Below are positions 46,146 to 57,873 of a stretch of DNA of 64,000 bases, piece by piece (the first letter of the stretch is position 1; each line of letters starts with the position of its first letter). A model generated the notes under the pieces. That model was not told the origin of the DNA. It ran no database searches and saw only the letters and a program-made list of their open reading frames with translations. The stretch comes from Eumeta japonica (Eukaryota > Arthropoda > Insecta > Lepidoptera > Psychidae), in assembly GCA_005406025.1 (NCBI GenBank), contig BGZK01000715.1:124001-188000 (forward strand), written 5' to 3'. The position numbers were made by a program, and so were the translations under genes.

Positions 46146-46471
46146 AGTATCAACCTTATTATTGGGGGATAGTGCAGCTTTTTATGAATTAAACAATTAT
46201 TATCGTAAAATCGTCTTAACAATATACATCTATGAATTAAACAATTATTAAAATCGTTTTAACAATATAAATTCATGTATGAAGCCAGGAGCAATGGTGG
46301 CAGTCTAATTTACTTAATAATAGTGAGAAAGATTTTTAGAATGGGTGCGGGAATTCAGTTTAGTAGCTAAATTGCGAACAAACGGCAATTTTTTTTTAGA
46401 AATCTTTCCGAGCTTCCATAAAACATATCACCAAAATTTCACTGTAATCATATCAATGACTTAAGCACACG

Positions 46472-46781
46472 TGTTATGTGCTATCGCATACCTGTTATGG
46501 ACTGTTGCATACCACAAGTGCTGACTGGGTTCGCGCTGTTTACTAGTCGATTTTAAGTTGAAGTCTTTATGCCGCGTCTCCACCAGGAACGTCTGTACCA
46601 GACGAATTGGAAGGGATAACCCCCTCACCCTGCACGTCATCGCGGAGCGCCCACTCTTGGAACACGCATCGGCCATTGCAGTCGCTTCAGTAGTTATAAG
46701 CTAAACTCTGTAATCTTTTAATAAACTAATTTGTAAGAAAGTTGCATTTTTTTGAATCCTCCGGCCACAATCTTCGTAATT
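46472..46781 (+). repeat. 5' long terminal repeat
   Basis: It starts tgttatgtgctatcgcatacc and ends cttcgtaatt; the primer-binding site follows at once. It carries an aataaa-like polyadenylation word near its end (ttttaataaactaattt). A few dozen substitutions at most separate it from the 3' LTR, so the insertion is not very recent. The solo LTR at 10252-10586 belongs to a related lineage. Confidence 0.9.
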
Positions 46782-46798
46782 GGCGCAGTCGGTAGGAT
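46781..46798 (+). other. Primer-binding site (tRNA-Ser type)
   Basis: tggcgcagtcggtaggat immediately follows the 5' LTR. In Ty3/Gypsy elements a tRNA 3' end anneals here to start minus-strand DNA synthesis. Confidence 0.8.
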
Positions 46799-47133
46799 AC
46801 TCACGAGTCATTTCGTGGGCAACATAACTTTTCTAGCATCGGAAGTGCGAGCTCGTGAGTGACCCGCGTGACTTTCGCACCTGGACAGAAGCAATATCCA
46901 GACATCGATACCGCAGAGGACCAAAATGCATATGTGAGTACTCTAGAGTCGTTCTAGAGTTGCTTCCTTTTAATACGTAATCCTTTCAATTTTCCAAAAT
47001 TTTCCATTCAAGGCAATCGAGGACCCCTAGGTTATATTTTAACGCTAGAAGAAATTTACAAGATACGAATAGAAATTTAGAGTATATTTTAGAAAATATT
47101 AGCATCGATAACAATTAAAGTAGTACATTAACG

Positions 47134-47694
47134 ATGGATAAAGCAGAACTAATTTTTTAAAGCTCTCCGCTTAGTTCCCGAATTCGATGGGCATGTAAAT
47201 GTGTTAACGCGGTTTATGAAACTATGTGAACAGTTAGTCGAAGAATTAATTACTGAAGATTCTAATAATCTGACAAATTGCTCACTCATTAATGGTATTT
47301 TAAATAAAATTACGGGCCCAGCGGCTCGTTTGATAAATTCGAACCGTATCCCGGAGAATTGGCAAGGCATTCGTTCAGTATTAGTGAATAATTTTGCTGA
47401 TCAACGAGACGAGACATCGCTTTACAACGACCTTGCGCTTTTAGCACAGAGATCGTCCACCCCACAAGAATATTACGAAAAGTGTCAAAATTTGTTCAGC
47501 ACAATTATGACGTTTCCTTACATGAGTCAATGGCAAGCACAATTTCTTCAAAACGCGAGTTATACCAAAAGCTTACACTTCGAGCTTACTTAAGAGGCCT
47601 CAAAGACCCATTAGATTATCGTATCAGATGCATGCGATCGCCAAGTATAGAAAAAGCGTTAGAATTTGTCCATGAAGAAATTAACACTTCATAA
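47134..47694 (+). pseudogene. gag: Degenerate gag of the LTR element
   Basis: The start codon at 47134 is followed within a few codons by a break. The main readable piece (about 47160-47593) is helical and Leu/Asn-rich with a capsid-like stretch (ITGPAARLINSNRIPENWQG, LLAQRSSTPQEYYEKCQNL), as in errantivirus capsid proteins. A second shift near 47550 passes the frame to 47482-47694 (RAYLRGLKDPLDYRIRCMRS). A decayed, Asn/Gln/Pro-rich linker follows to about 48340 with further stops. The capsid that would package the RNA cannot be made from this copy. The short plus frames between 47666 and 48340 are parts of the same region. Confidence 0.8.
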
Positions 47695-48369
47695 TTGCAA
47701 CACCGCAACGAAAACCTATCCCAGAAAAAAATCGAAAAATCAGTTACTTAAATCGAATTTTAAACAAGGTCATTTGCCATTTCAAACAACCTCATCACGC
47801 CCGTTTGCTTTCAATACACCGATCCAACCACGACCAAAACCTATGCATATAGTTCAAAGGCCACCACAATCGTAGAGACCCAATTTTAATCAAAGTCCAA
47901 GATATCAAGGTCTAACGCGTACTCAGCAAGTTTTTGCTTCTCACCCGCATAACTATAACCCACGAAAACATATTCAAAATACCTCCTAGAAACGTAATCC
48001 CTAGTAAAACACAGCCGATGAGTGGTGTAAGTCAGTACAATACAAAGCAACTGCACGTAGCGGACATGACTGGACCAGACATGGTAATCCACCTCCTAGT
48101 AATTATTTCAAAACTAGGGAAATGAACTTCAATGAATTTTATGACTATCAATATGACCCTTACACATATTATTACGACACCTACCCCGATATTTATCCTT
48201 ATGAACAAATGGAAAATGACGCATGCGAAAGTATTTATCACAACGAAACGCAACCGCAAGGGTCCGAAAAAGAATATTTAAATTTCCCAGTCCAAAACTC
48301 TAGCGAACCCAATTGTGCATATAACAGTCAGGATTTTTAGGAAACTATAATTTCAGAAAAACCAAAATA

Positions 48370-49085
48370 GAATTAAATTTACAAACTCAACGACAATTTC
48401 CCTATATAAAAATAGCGAATCCTCCATTAAAATTATGAATAGACACCGGTGCAAACTAGTCGTTCATCAACCCCGACTCTTTAAGAAACTATTACGCACA
48501 CCTACCCTGGAAATATGAACCGTTCGAGGTGACTAACTACACACCACGACCCGGAGCGATTACGCAATCGACATAGCGCGCTTCGCAGAATTTAATGACG
48601 ATAGTGAGTTAACATTCTTCATTTATAAATTTCATAATTATTTTGACGGGTTAATTGGTTCGGATCTTTTGAATAAATGGGGTTCAAATATTGATTTGAA
48701 ATATAAAATATTAATTACAAAGAATGCTAAAAATCCTATAGCAATGTACGACTCACGTAACTGTAATTTATACGAAACTATCATTCCAACGTTGTCTTCT
48801 AAGTTAATTCGAATGCCGTTTACCTCACCTGAAACTTACAAACTGTATAAACTACCCATTGTTCCTAACAAAAATAACGAACCATTAATACGAAACCTAC
48901 TAGCAATTGATGAACGAGACTCTTTGTATATAGAGACAAAATGTCCAAAGTTCGATTCATGGTTCCTCTGCGAAGAAAAAAGTGTAACATCAAATCGAGT
49001 ACCAAAAGGATTGAGTTCAACGCCTAGTCACAGAACAGAGACTTGCCAAGGACTGTCATACTGTTACTTTAATCACCTTAATTAA
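48370..49085 (+). pseudogene. pol: Degenerate protease and protease-RT linker of pol
   Basis: A retroviral-type aspartic protease active-site motif, D-T-G-A (gacaccggtgca at 48442-48453), followed by S-F-I-N, is visible, but stop codons lie on both sides. Downstream the open piece 48669-49085 (LLNKWGSNIDLKYKIL before SRNCNLYETIIP and LRTNLLAI-like residues) resembles the linker between protease and reverse transcriptase in errantivirus pol. The frame then ends and no reverse transcriptase YVDD box, RNase H or integrase zinc-binding motif follows. An internal deletion near 49085 removed them. Confidence 0.7.
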
Positions 49086-49099
49086 AGAAGCTATGGAAC

Positions 49100-49480
49100 A
49101 ACTCGATAAAAACATTATACATTAAGGTTCTCGAAACAAACGAATATTCAGATATCCTGCGGACAAGAACAATTCAAGATCATTCAAGGAAGTCACTTAG
49201 TAGCCATCCCACTTAACTGCTTCATAAAAACTCCAGAACTCACTATTGCTAATTCGAATAACCATATCAAAGGACACGACGTAAAAATTATGGATTTACC
49301 GATCCTCGAGGAAACTTCATCTTGAAAGCAGAAAGCTGTTACAACACTGGACTCCAATAACCTCAAGATACCGGCACTCCGACTCGAAATAGACAACAAG
49401 TCAAGCCCAGGGAGATAAAAATCGATCCATCCGATCTCTCAGCAACATTTTCGAAAAATTTCAAATAATTGCTGAGCTAA
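49100..49480 (+). pseudogene. Possible 3' remnant of the env-like gene of the LTR element
   Basis: Between the truncated pol region and the polypurine tract is about 380 bp with protein-like plus-strand composition, including a Cys-containing IPLNCFIKTPELTI stretch near 49205-49245, but with stop codons inside. Position and composition fit the C-terminal end of an errantivirus envelope-type gene. No signal peptide, furin site or full-length frame is present, and it is not functional. Confidence 0.4.
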
Positions 49481-49490
49481 GGGAGGGAGA
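49481..49490 (+). other. Polypurine tract
   Basis: gggagggaga lies directly upstream of the 3' LTR. It is the usual primer for plus-strand DNA synthesis in LTR retroelements. Confidence 0.75.
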
Positions 49491-49491
49491 T

Positions 49492-49798
49492 CATATGTAT
49501 TATCGCACACCTGTTATGGGCTGTTGCGCACCAAAAATGCTGAGTGGGTTTGCGCTGTTTACTAGTCAATTTTAAGTTGAAGACTATGCTGCGTCTCCAC
49601 CAGGAACGTCTGTACCGGACGAAGTGGAAGGGATAACCCCCTCACCCCGCACGTCACCGCGGAGCGCCCGCTCTTGGCACACGCATCGGCCATTGCAGTC
49701 GCTTCACTAGTTATAAGCTAAACTCTGTACTCTTTTAATAAACTAATTTGTAAAAAAGTTGCAATTTTTTGGATACTCCGGCCGCAGCCTTCGTAATT
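49492..49798 (+). repeat. 3' long terminal repeat
   Basis: It begins at about 49492 (catatgtattatcgcacacc) and ends ttcgtaatt at 49798. It aligns end to end with the 5' LTR, with scattered substitutions and small indels. Confidence 0.9.
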
Positions 49799-52144
49799 CG
49801 CGTCGGGTCCAAACGTATAAACATTCCTTTTTATTTATTTTAGTTCTTTCATCTTTTGTATCCGATCATACCAATCTTGCTTTCGGTCTCATTTTTGATT
49901 CCCAACAAAAACTAATTACATATGTCCAACGGTCGAATTGTAAGTTATGGTCATGAGTTCATACAAAAATCAGCTTAGAAAGGAGTACTTTCAATCTTTA
50001 CCGATTTATCAAATTTTCCGGGTTACTTTCCAATTTTTATTTCCGTCATAATCTTATTAGGTCTACAACGGACATTTAGAAAAATAAATCTACCAAGTCG
50101 GGCCATAGTTACAATCGGATTGTTGACACTCCACTCTTACTTACGCTATCGTTCTACCTCAATCTTTGTCTCTCCCCTTTGTCTTAATCCTCATCGTCTA
50201 CTCTAACACCATTCCTTCTATTAACAAAGTAAACGATAAACATGGCGGACAAAAAAAAAACTGTAATTAATAACTTTTATATGTTTTATTTACAGGGAGT
50301 CATACAGATAAACATGCAAAAAATAAAAAGTAACCTATATTTTACGCAACAATGATTTTAATTTCAATACTTTTGTTTTCATCAAAAGTCATTGTCGTGA
50401 TATAAGTCGACATAGACATAAAGATATAGTAACTTATGTATTACAAAATAATCGGCTATATTAGTGAATTGAAGTTCATTAAAATCAGTTTTACTATGTT
50501 GAACTAAAAAAAAAACACAAATGAATGTCTACTCGTACCTGTTTGTCTAAAAATACGAACAAAAAGTAGACTATGTGCATGCTTTGATGTCAAACTATCT
50601 TCGTGGCAAATCTCAAATTTGGTACAGCATTGTAGGCGTCAAAACGTAACAGATAGAGACACTCTTGAATTTATGATATTAGTATGAATGATATATGATG
50701 GTTGGATCCAAATTGACTTACTTACTATGTTTTTTCAAATTATTTTCACCAATTAGACATTCTTTACAATTTCTTATATTTTCGTATTCAAATCAAAAAA
50801 AAATTTTTTTAATTATTGGATTGGATTGGAAGTTTATTTTTTTTTCTATTTTTATTGCATGTTTACATTGGTTGAATATGTTTTATTTTTTTATTAGTAT
50901 TTCAATTACAAATAGTATTTCATAAGACATATTCAACCAATCACAATCATTTTAAAAGAAAAATAATTACACCGTTACAAACAAAAACATCAACAACATT
51001 CAAATTATCAAAATCGCAATATCGTTATAATTTACCACATATTTACTGATTGATATTATCTTATAGTTTTGGCTATTTAAAAGCATTTTTCTTCTATATT
51101 TTGATCTCTTTTGATATTTACATTGAAACTCAAAAATATCTTTATCCCTATTAATAAAAATCTGTAAGCAAAATGTTTTTGTCAAATTTTGTTATAAACA
51201 TTCGTTTTATGACAGAATCTACATTTGCGATTTTTAATATTTATGTGTGTTTGTCTGCTTGTTTGTCTATCTATTTGCGATTTGTCTATTTACCTATACC
51301 TTCTCTTAAAACTAGACTACGGATTGACAGATCTTGATAAAATATGCATATAGTAACCACACACGACTGCGCAAATAATAGGTTATATGTACTTCATGTC
51401 GATAAAAAGCGTATCCACTTGTTTATACGAGCAAATGTTTGTAAACACTGTACAGATTATAATCCGATTTTTCATTAATTTAAATTGTCTCTTGGAATAT
51501 GAGATAAGATGCTTGTTAATTAAATAAAAAAAAAAAGCAAAAGAAATAAGCCAAAAAATATGAAATAAAAGAGATGTCGAAGATAAGCATCGTAACAATC
51601 ATTGCTAAATATTAAATTACGCACAGCGAAGTGGACGGGAAACGGGAAAATCAACGTTAAAAAGATTGAAACCGCGATTATTTTTGCGTCAGAGTGTCTC
51701 AATTTTTAAATTTAAAAACGTAAAAATTAAAATTCAAAATGACTTACTAAAATTTACTCGCTAGTAGAGTTTCAGATGAGAATATAAAATGCTTCAAAAG
51801 TAGTATTGATAAATTAAGCTCAAAACTACTCCAATAATTCATAAAAATCAAACTTAAACGGAATGGGTTGAGACATTAACAGTAAGAGTTTGAAATAAGT
51901 ACATGAAGTAAAAAAAATATCGCAAATCATATTCTGACTAAGCTGGATGCTATACTATTATAAGTTAATATTCTCAAAATAGACCATAAAAGGGGTAAAA
52001 CCATAAAAGAAACTTGAATGTGAATTTCGAAATATTTGAAGTTCTAAATCGTACAGTTTCTGCTGTTTAAAACATTAACTTAAATTAAACACAAATAATA
52101 TGTTATATTACTCATGTTTGCATTGTTCTGAAATGATTTATTTT
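49799..52144. other. AT-rich DNA with minisatellite remnants
   Basis: A short stretch at about 49835-49905 (ttgctttcggtctcatttttgattccc) matches the wording of the 24-bp array that ends at 46145, so the LTR element appears to have landed inside that array. A further pyrimidine-rich patch at 50150-50215 may be another remnant. The rest is AT-rich without genes. Confidence 0.5.
51240..51360. repeat. Interspersed repeat fragment with GTCT/GTTT stretch
   Basis: A run of tttgtct-type words is followed by an 'aaaactagactacggattgacagatcttgataaaat' segment, the wording seen in many insect repeats (…actac.gg.(c/t)tga..gatttTGATgAAAT…). Ends and family are not defined. Confidence 0.4.
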
Positions 52145-52920
52145 TCATTTTATATTGCTTCCGATTGGGATTGAGATTGGAAGCGGGATCGAAAATGAAA
52201 TCGAAAATTGCTTTTGAAAAAGTCGGTTTGAAGGACATAGAGGGAAATCGGTTTCTCAACCCAGATTGGAGCCGAAATTAGAAGTAAAAAAGACGTACAG
52301 TCAAAAAAGAGCTTCATATCTGAGAGCGAGACCATAATTAAACTCAAAACAGAACCGAGATCAGAAGGGGGAATTAAGGGGAGGCGAGCATAGAAACTGA
52401 AAAAACCGAGAGCGGAATCTGCTCTTAACTGAGAACCGGATTACAATAGGACTTAGGTTGCGAAGAAGTTCATAAGAACATGGTGTTGAACTAGCTTTAT
52501 AAGCAAGAATGAGACCTGAATCAAAACTAAAAGCGGAGTAGAGTTTTAAAGAACCTACAGCGGAATCATTCTTGCAACAGATACCGCGACCGAGATCAAA
52601 TTTAAAACGAGAAACTTGTCAGAAAAACTTAGTTTAGAGTGTCATCAATTCAGAGTAAGACGTGGTCGAAATAATTTACCTCGGAGACTCAATTTGTAAG
52701 CAAAAGCTAACCCGACATAAAAATTGAAAATAATATGGGTGACGGAAAAACGTAGGGCGGACCCAGTATTAAACTCGAAACGGACGAAAGTCGGATTAGA
52801 ATCGGAACCGATAAGGAGACAGAGCTCAAAACAGGCAACAAAATCAGAATTAAAATAAGGAGCGGAAACAGGATGGAGATCGTTATTGAAGTAGAAATCG
52901 CTCAGTATAAAAGACGAAAG
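52145..52920 (+). repeat. Diverged 24-bp minisatellite array (purine strand up)
   Basis: Purine-rich sequence is built on a loose unit of the type agcgggaccgagatcaaaa + ttaaa. Examples are aagcgggatcgaaaatgaaatcg (52182), ccgcgaccgagatcaaatttaaaa (about 52585) and gagcggaaacaggatggagatcg (about 52860). It is older and less regular than the array at 53515. Orientation is opposite to the array at 45845-46145. Confidence 0.65.
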
Positions 52921-53514
52921 AATAGATTCTATTCATTTGTGGGTGGAGCTACAGATGAAAGTTAGTTAAATGTGTATATTTAAATATACATATTTAACTG
53001 TACATGTATTGGATATTTAAAAAATTGTAATCAATACCATTTATCAATTCGTATCATGAGATTGTTTGGTTTCGAACAACAACCAGTCACGGGCAACGCT
53101 TTGGGAATAAAAGAATGCAAAATAAGCAAAAAAAACCCAAGCAAACAGTGTGAGTGGCAATGAAATTTGTCTTTGCGACAATATTGAAAAAGACACTGCA
53201 TTTTGAACGTTTAATAAGACTATCGTAAACAACAGTTTTCGAAAAAAATTGTCCCAATTTTTTTTGCTTTGATTTTCTTGGAACGTAATCTCTATTTCGT
53301 AAAGTTACATAAATAAAAATGAAATTCTATTTGTCGGTAAGTGTATCGAATAGGAATGGCGAGACTAACTTAGCAATTTGTTTTTAAATATCCTTAATAG
53401 TCTGACGGAGTTTGAACTTGAATTTGAATTTAAGGTTATTTGGTAAAAATTGTAAAATTATAGGAAAAATTGAAAAATTCGTAAAAAATTTAAATCGCTT
53501 TTTTCTAAGGAATC

Positions 53515-53700
53515 CCTAGCGGAATCAGAATCTAAAGAGAGGCAGGTAGCAGAATCGAACACGGTACCAGGATAAGAATAGAAGGCGGGACCGGGATCCA
53601 AATTAAAAACGAGACCGGGGTTGAAAACGAATGCAGGATGGAGATTAGAATTAAAAGTGTGACCGAGATCAGCTTCGAAAGCGAAACCGAATTAAAATGT
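53515..53700 (+). repeat. Regular 24-bp minisatellite array (purine strand up)
   Basis: Consecutive units of exactly 24 bp begin ggcgggaccgggatccaaat, aacgagaccggggttgaaaa, tgcaggatggagattagaat and agtgtgaccgagatcagctt. They agree on the accg/agat core and a final (a)attaaa or cgaa. A minus-strand frame (53532-53753) is kept open only because 24 is divisible by three. Confidence 0.85.
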
Positions 53701-56700
53701 GTAGTGATGTCCATGCTGTTTAGGCAAGTTAGCCACGAGAAAGGGCAGAACAATGTCTGCCAGGCCGGCTAGTACGTTATAAAATAGGAATTACGGATTA
53801 TCAACGCAAAATAATTTGTATAAAATGAAATGAATTGATAAAACTTCATTAATACTGATTTAGCGAAAACAGCTAAAGTTAAGACGTAAATATTATTTAA
53901 AAAATTAATATAGTAATAATGGATTTTATTCAAATCTGCGAATAACACTTTATGGATTAATGATGCAATGCGGCGTAGGTGGGTACGGTGCTCTTAATAC
54001 TTCATAGATCCTAAAATTTAAAGTGTTTTTAACTACTTTTCGTTCGAGATAAATATCAAAAATAGTTTTAAATGAAGTTGATAGATTCTCACATAGGTAT
54101 TTCATCGCAAAAGACATTTTATTACTTAACTACTTTTAAGCCGTAACGTAGGTGTTCAAATGCCATATCACCTAAAATCATTGCTTCCCCACTATTAATG
54201 ACTTTGCTTTGATATAAGATTTTCACATTATTGTTGTTTTGTATTGTTATTCCACATGTATTACTATCAATCGTTCCAATTGATATTGATAAATGAATCT
54301 CTTAACATCAAACGTAGTTATGAAAATACTAAATAAATACTAAAAAAGCAGCAGTCGGATTTGTTCAGTTAATAATTCAAATTATATACGATTTTCGTAT
54401 ATAAAATTAGCATATTATGATATCTATGTTGCTATTCGATAGGTCGTCTGAAAAAACAGACATGACATACCTCCAAAGTGACTCCACGGATTTCACAAGG
54501 ACAATTCAACCGATTGCCACGATATTTTCGCAGGCTTCGTTTTTGCAACTTCACTGAAACTCTTAATTGTAACTTAGCACCTATTTCTATATAAGCAATG
54601 ACAGTATTATTTAACTATCGATAAATTACTGCACCATTATAATTATGTAATGCTATTCAACATTCAAAAATATGTAATCATATTAGTTCGATACCACAAA
54701 AGTATAATAAACAGATTTTCTAGAAATTTTATCGATATCGCGATAAATCAAAAACTGTCATATTATCGAATAGTGTACATAAAAAGGATAACACGGATTA
54801 TTTATTACAGGTAGGGTAAAAGTATTAATGCAAGAAAAGTCTCAAACTGCAAAAAAGATATTCTCGCTATCACGCTATGATCTCGCTATGGTGCTTTTAA
54901 TAATGAAAAAGCTTTTGGCTGTAACTAGAAACAACTAATCAGTTTAAAGATACACGTCAATTTTTGGATGTAGTTCCTAAAATAATTACGATTAATAAAA
55001 ATCCGTTGTAGATTTAATTTAATTGAACGTGATTTGAAAATATCACACAAATGTGTAATCATGCATCTAGTGAACGTAATGTATAATGAATGTTAGCAAA
55101 TGAAATTTTAATGCCAAGTGGAATATTACTGTAATTTCATCTACCCTTTTAAAAATTGGGATATCTGTTATATGAACAGTATAATATCAAGATATGCTAC
55201 GTCACGAGCATAATAAACAACAGGCAAATTATAAGCATCCAAAACCATGAGTTTGCATGACACGATAGATACGCGTAAATGAAACGGAATAGATGCGTAA
55301 ATGTCGCGCTAAATGGAGTAATGTGTTAACACACCCATCTGGAAATACACATCAACTTATGCATGCACCTCTCTTTGTGTCTTTTCGTTCAGTCACCGCC
55401 GATGAATAAAGCTATTTAAGTCAGCCCTCACGACTGCTTCGTCCCGGAAATCTAATAACAATTTATTTTCTATTTCCATTTCTACTTATTTTAATTCCTA
55501 TACTATTATATAACCAATATACTGATATATATATATGACGATCACGCTAAAGGCCCTAACGATAGCGATGAAAATAACATTTTGATAATGATTTGCTTTT
55601 CGAGTTTACCTACGTGGGTCTGAAAAAAATTATTTCGCATGAAAAACAATATTTTTCAAAACATTACTTAGTAGAACCACCTAGTACTACTATATTTAAA
55701 AGCCACTACATAATATAAGGTACGCATGAGATTATACAATCAAAATACGTATGTAAATAGTGTATTGTTGGAAATGAACACATGCAAACTCTCTCGACCA
55801 AGTTTCGATATTCCTACGGAAAACCCGAAAAACGTTAAGTAATCTCAGTTATCTAGATGCTAAACGAGAACACTTGATTCTCTATAATTAACTACAATAC
55901 CTTAAATATACCTATTACTACAGAACGTAGATAACACATATGTGTACTTCACAAGCACATTATAAAATCCAAATGAGTGAGCGTAATTATACTATTTAAT
56001 TCCTATAAAATTAAAAGAATTTACGTTACGATACGCTACTTGCAATATTATAAGCCTTTACTTAGAAGAAAGCATAAAATGCCTGTAAGTTCAAAAATTT
56101 TGTATATATATATAACTGAATACCTTCGTATTACCAATTTTTCACAATGTTTCAACTTGGCAAATATAGGGCGGATCAATTATTCGTATTAAGATTCATT
56201 ACGCTAGGAAAAAGCACACAGCATATTACAAACTTAACATTGCTCGTGACATCTAACTTAAAAATAATTTACCTCATACTAAAGTATTAGCTAGAAGATA
56301 ATGACAAACTTACTTAATTCATAAGGTTTTCCACGTGAAGCTGATTTATATTAATAATTAATTTGCAAACTTTTAGCGCAAAATAATTTTCCAAGGAACT
56401 ACATGTCTCCATCTAGCGGCGGGAAAGTGACAACATCTCTTACTTGGTGACCTAGTGAACGCTAATAAAAAATATTTTCGCGCCCTCTACACGAAGGAGG
56501 TTACACTATACTTGAGCTTTTCATTATATTTTGCTGTAAAATCCACACGGCGTCGCTGAAATATTGAAACTATTAAACGAATAAATAATAATTTCATTTT
56601 GATACGTAATTTAATCAGTATATACGACAGAAACAAAGAAAATGTGCAATTAAGTATGGTCTAAAAGTATTGAATTAATTAAAAAAAAAAACGGTTAGAA

Positions 56701-57419
56701 AATACACTAGCACATGGCAAGATAAATCTTATCAAAAAAAATTTAAAAATATGTAAAATCTAATCGGTAAATAAAATTAAAAATGTCTAATATTTAGTTT
56801 GTCTATTTAGTGTGAAACATTTCGAAACATGAACTCTTTCGGGTTCATAAATGTTTCACACTATGAGCGGAGTGTTTCAAAATCAATAAATGGTATCCAA
56901 CAATAAATTTTAATTATTAAACGAAATATTTACTTTAACATTTAGCAATAGCGTCAAATTCTGTTGCTTCGAAAAATTATTAGTTTAAAGTTAAATGTTT
57001 ACTGGCAAGTAGCTGTCAGTTACGATAAGCGTGCAACATATGATTCTTAACTTCATAGATGTCGCAAGTTTCCGAAATGGGTCGCGAAGAAAACCCCCGG
57101 TTATTGTCTATTTTTTATATATTATTAATAAAATAATCAAATTAATACTAAAATAAACTACTATGTATATACATACCGTCAATGTCACAAATGCTGAAAT
57201 AGCGAATTTGTAAGTTAGCTTAGCATCTGGAGATGGCCCCACGCAACTCCAACCTTAGCTCGAAGGTTAACTGTCAGTTGTGAAGTTGAAACAACGCATC
57301 TTCACGTTTAGCTTTCAACTTTAACACTCGGCAGATAATTATTGCAAATGAGAGTTTGAAGCACACCGCTGTATATGTACGTACGGGCGCGGCGGACTAA
57401 CATTTGTTCTGCGCATTGT
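53701..57419. other. AT-rich non-coding DNA
   Basis: Apart from the stem-loop at 56808-56863 nothing was recognised. The only open frame of note (55977-56192 +, 71 codons) has no domain. A small CpG-containing spot lies at 56400-56510 (catctagcggcggg, ttcgcgccctctac). Confidence 0.5.
56808..56863 (+). other. Two-step stem-loop of small-RNA-precursor size
   Basis: tagtgtgaaacattt (56808-56822) pairs exactly with aaatgtttcacacta (56849-56863). After a 6-nt bulge on the 5' side (cgaaac), atgaac pairs with gttcat around a short loop. The 56-nt unit is an unusually good hairpin for AT-rich spacer. Whether it is transcribed is unknown. It does not match any microRNA that I recognise; a small foldback element is equally possible. 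Confidence 0.6.
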
Positions 57420-57575
57420 TTCAGATGTACAAAGTGTTTGATGTGATATCCCAGAGCTAGACCGCCCTCATGCCCCGGCCCCCGACATGCCTCAGACTCC
57501 CTCACCTCGACTGCGCCACTACAGGTCCCGCTCTCTGCCTGCATGACCCCACCCACCGGCGAATGTTCCGGTTTT
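57420..57575. other. GC-rich block with splice-like signals on both strands
   Basis: After a pyrimidine-rich acceptor-like site (catttgttctgcgcattgtttcag, ag at about 57421-57422) the plus strand has no long frame: the best reading ends within 12 codons. A different plus frame just downstream (about 57446-57544) reads an Arg/Pro-rich 32-residue piece ending in a stop. On the minus strand a frame with a good donor-like site (gtcgag|gtgagg, near 57510) crosses the block. The evidence conflicts, so I do not call an exon; a promoter or an alternative exon of the gene at 61.8 kb are both possible. Confidence 0.3.
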
Positions 57576-57873
57576 TTTGAGTCGCGATCTTTGTTTACGT
57601 GTTCATGACTTGTTCCGGTTTCGTAACTTTCCGTATATTAAGGATAATAATTATACAGATTATTGATTAAGTTGTATGCATTATAAAGTGTCCGTATATT
57701 AAGGAATTATACAGATTATCGATTAAATTGTAAGCATTATAAAGTCATAAATTTCACTTCATACAAACTTATGTCGTTCTATAAACTTTGATATAAAGTT
57801 TTCCTTTCGTAGTCAAAAAGTGTATTATGAAACGAATTAACGGAATTCAGCAAAGATAGATATATATTTTCTT

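Larger units (their letters stand above)
46472..49798 (+). mobile_element. Ty3/Gypsy (errantivirus-like) LTR retroelement, internally deleted
   Basis: Two LTRs of about 310 bp (46472-46781 and 49492-49798) agree closely, including tttaagttgaag, ccaggaacgtctgtacc, agggataaccccctcaccc and the terminal tcgtaatt. Directly after the 5' LTR is a primer-binding site, tggcgcagtcggtaggat, the tRNA-Ser-type site known from the 17.6/297 group. A polypurine tract, gggagggaga, sits at 49481-49490 before the 3' LTR. Damaged gag, protease and a 3' segment are present, but reverse transcriptase, RNase H and integrase are missing, so this 3.3-kb copy is roughly half normal size and cannot replicate. The flanks cacg/cgcg are at best a degraded 4-bp target duplication. 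Confidence 0.9.

Noticed and set aside
45851..46192. 113-codon plus-strand frame with an 8-residue periodic pattern
   Set aside because: The periodicity comes from the 24-bp minisatellite. The unit is divisible by three, so the frame stays open without selection.
46468..49802. cacg/cgcg as the LTR element's target-site duplication
   Set aside because: Only three of four bases agree and the exact LTR borders are uncertain by a base or two, so this is no better than chance.
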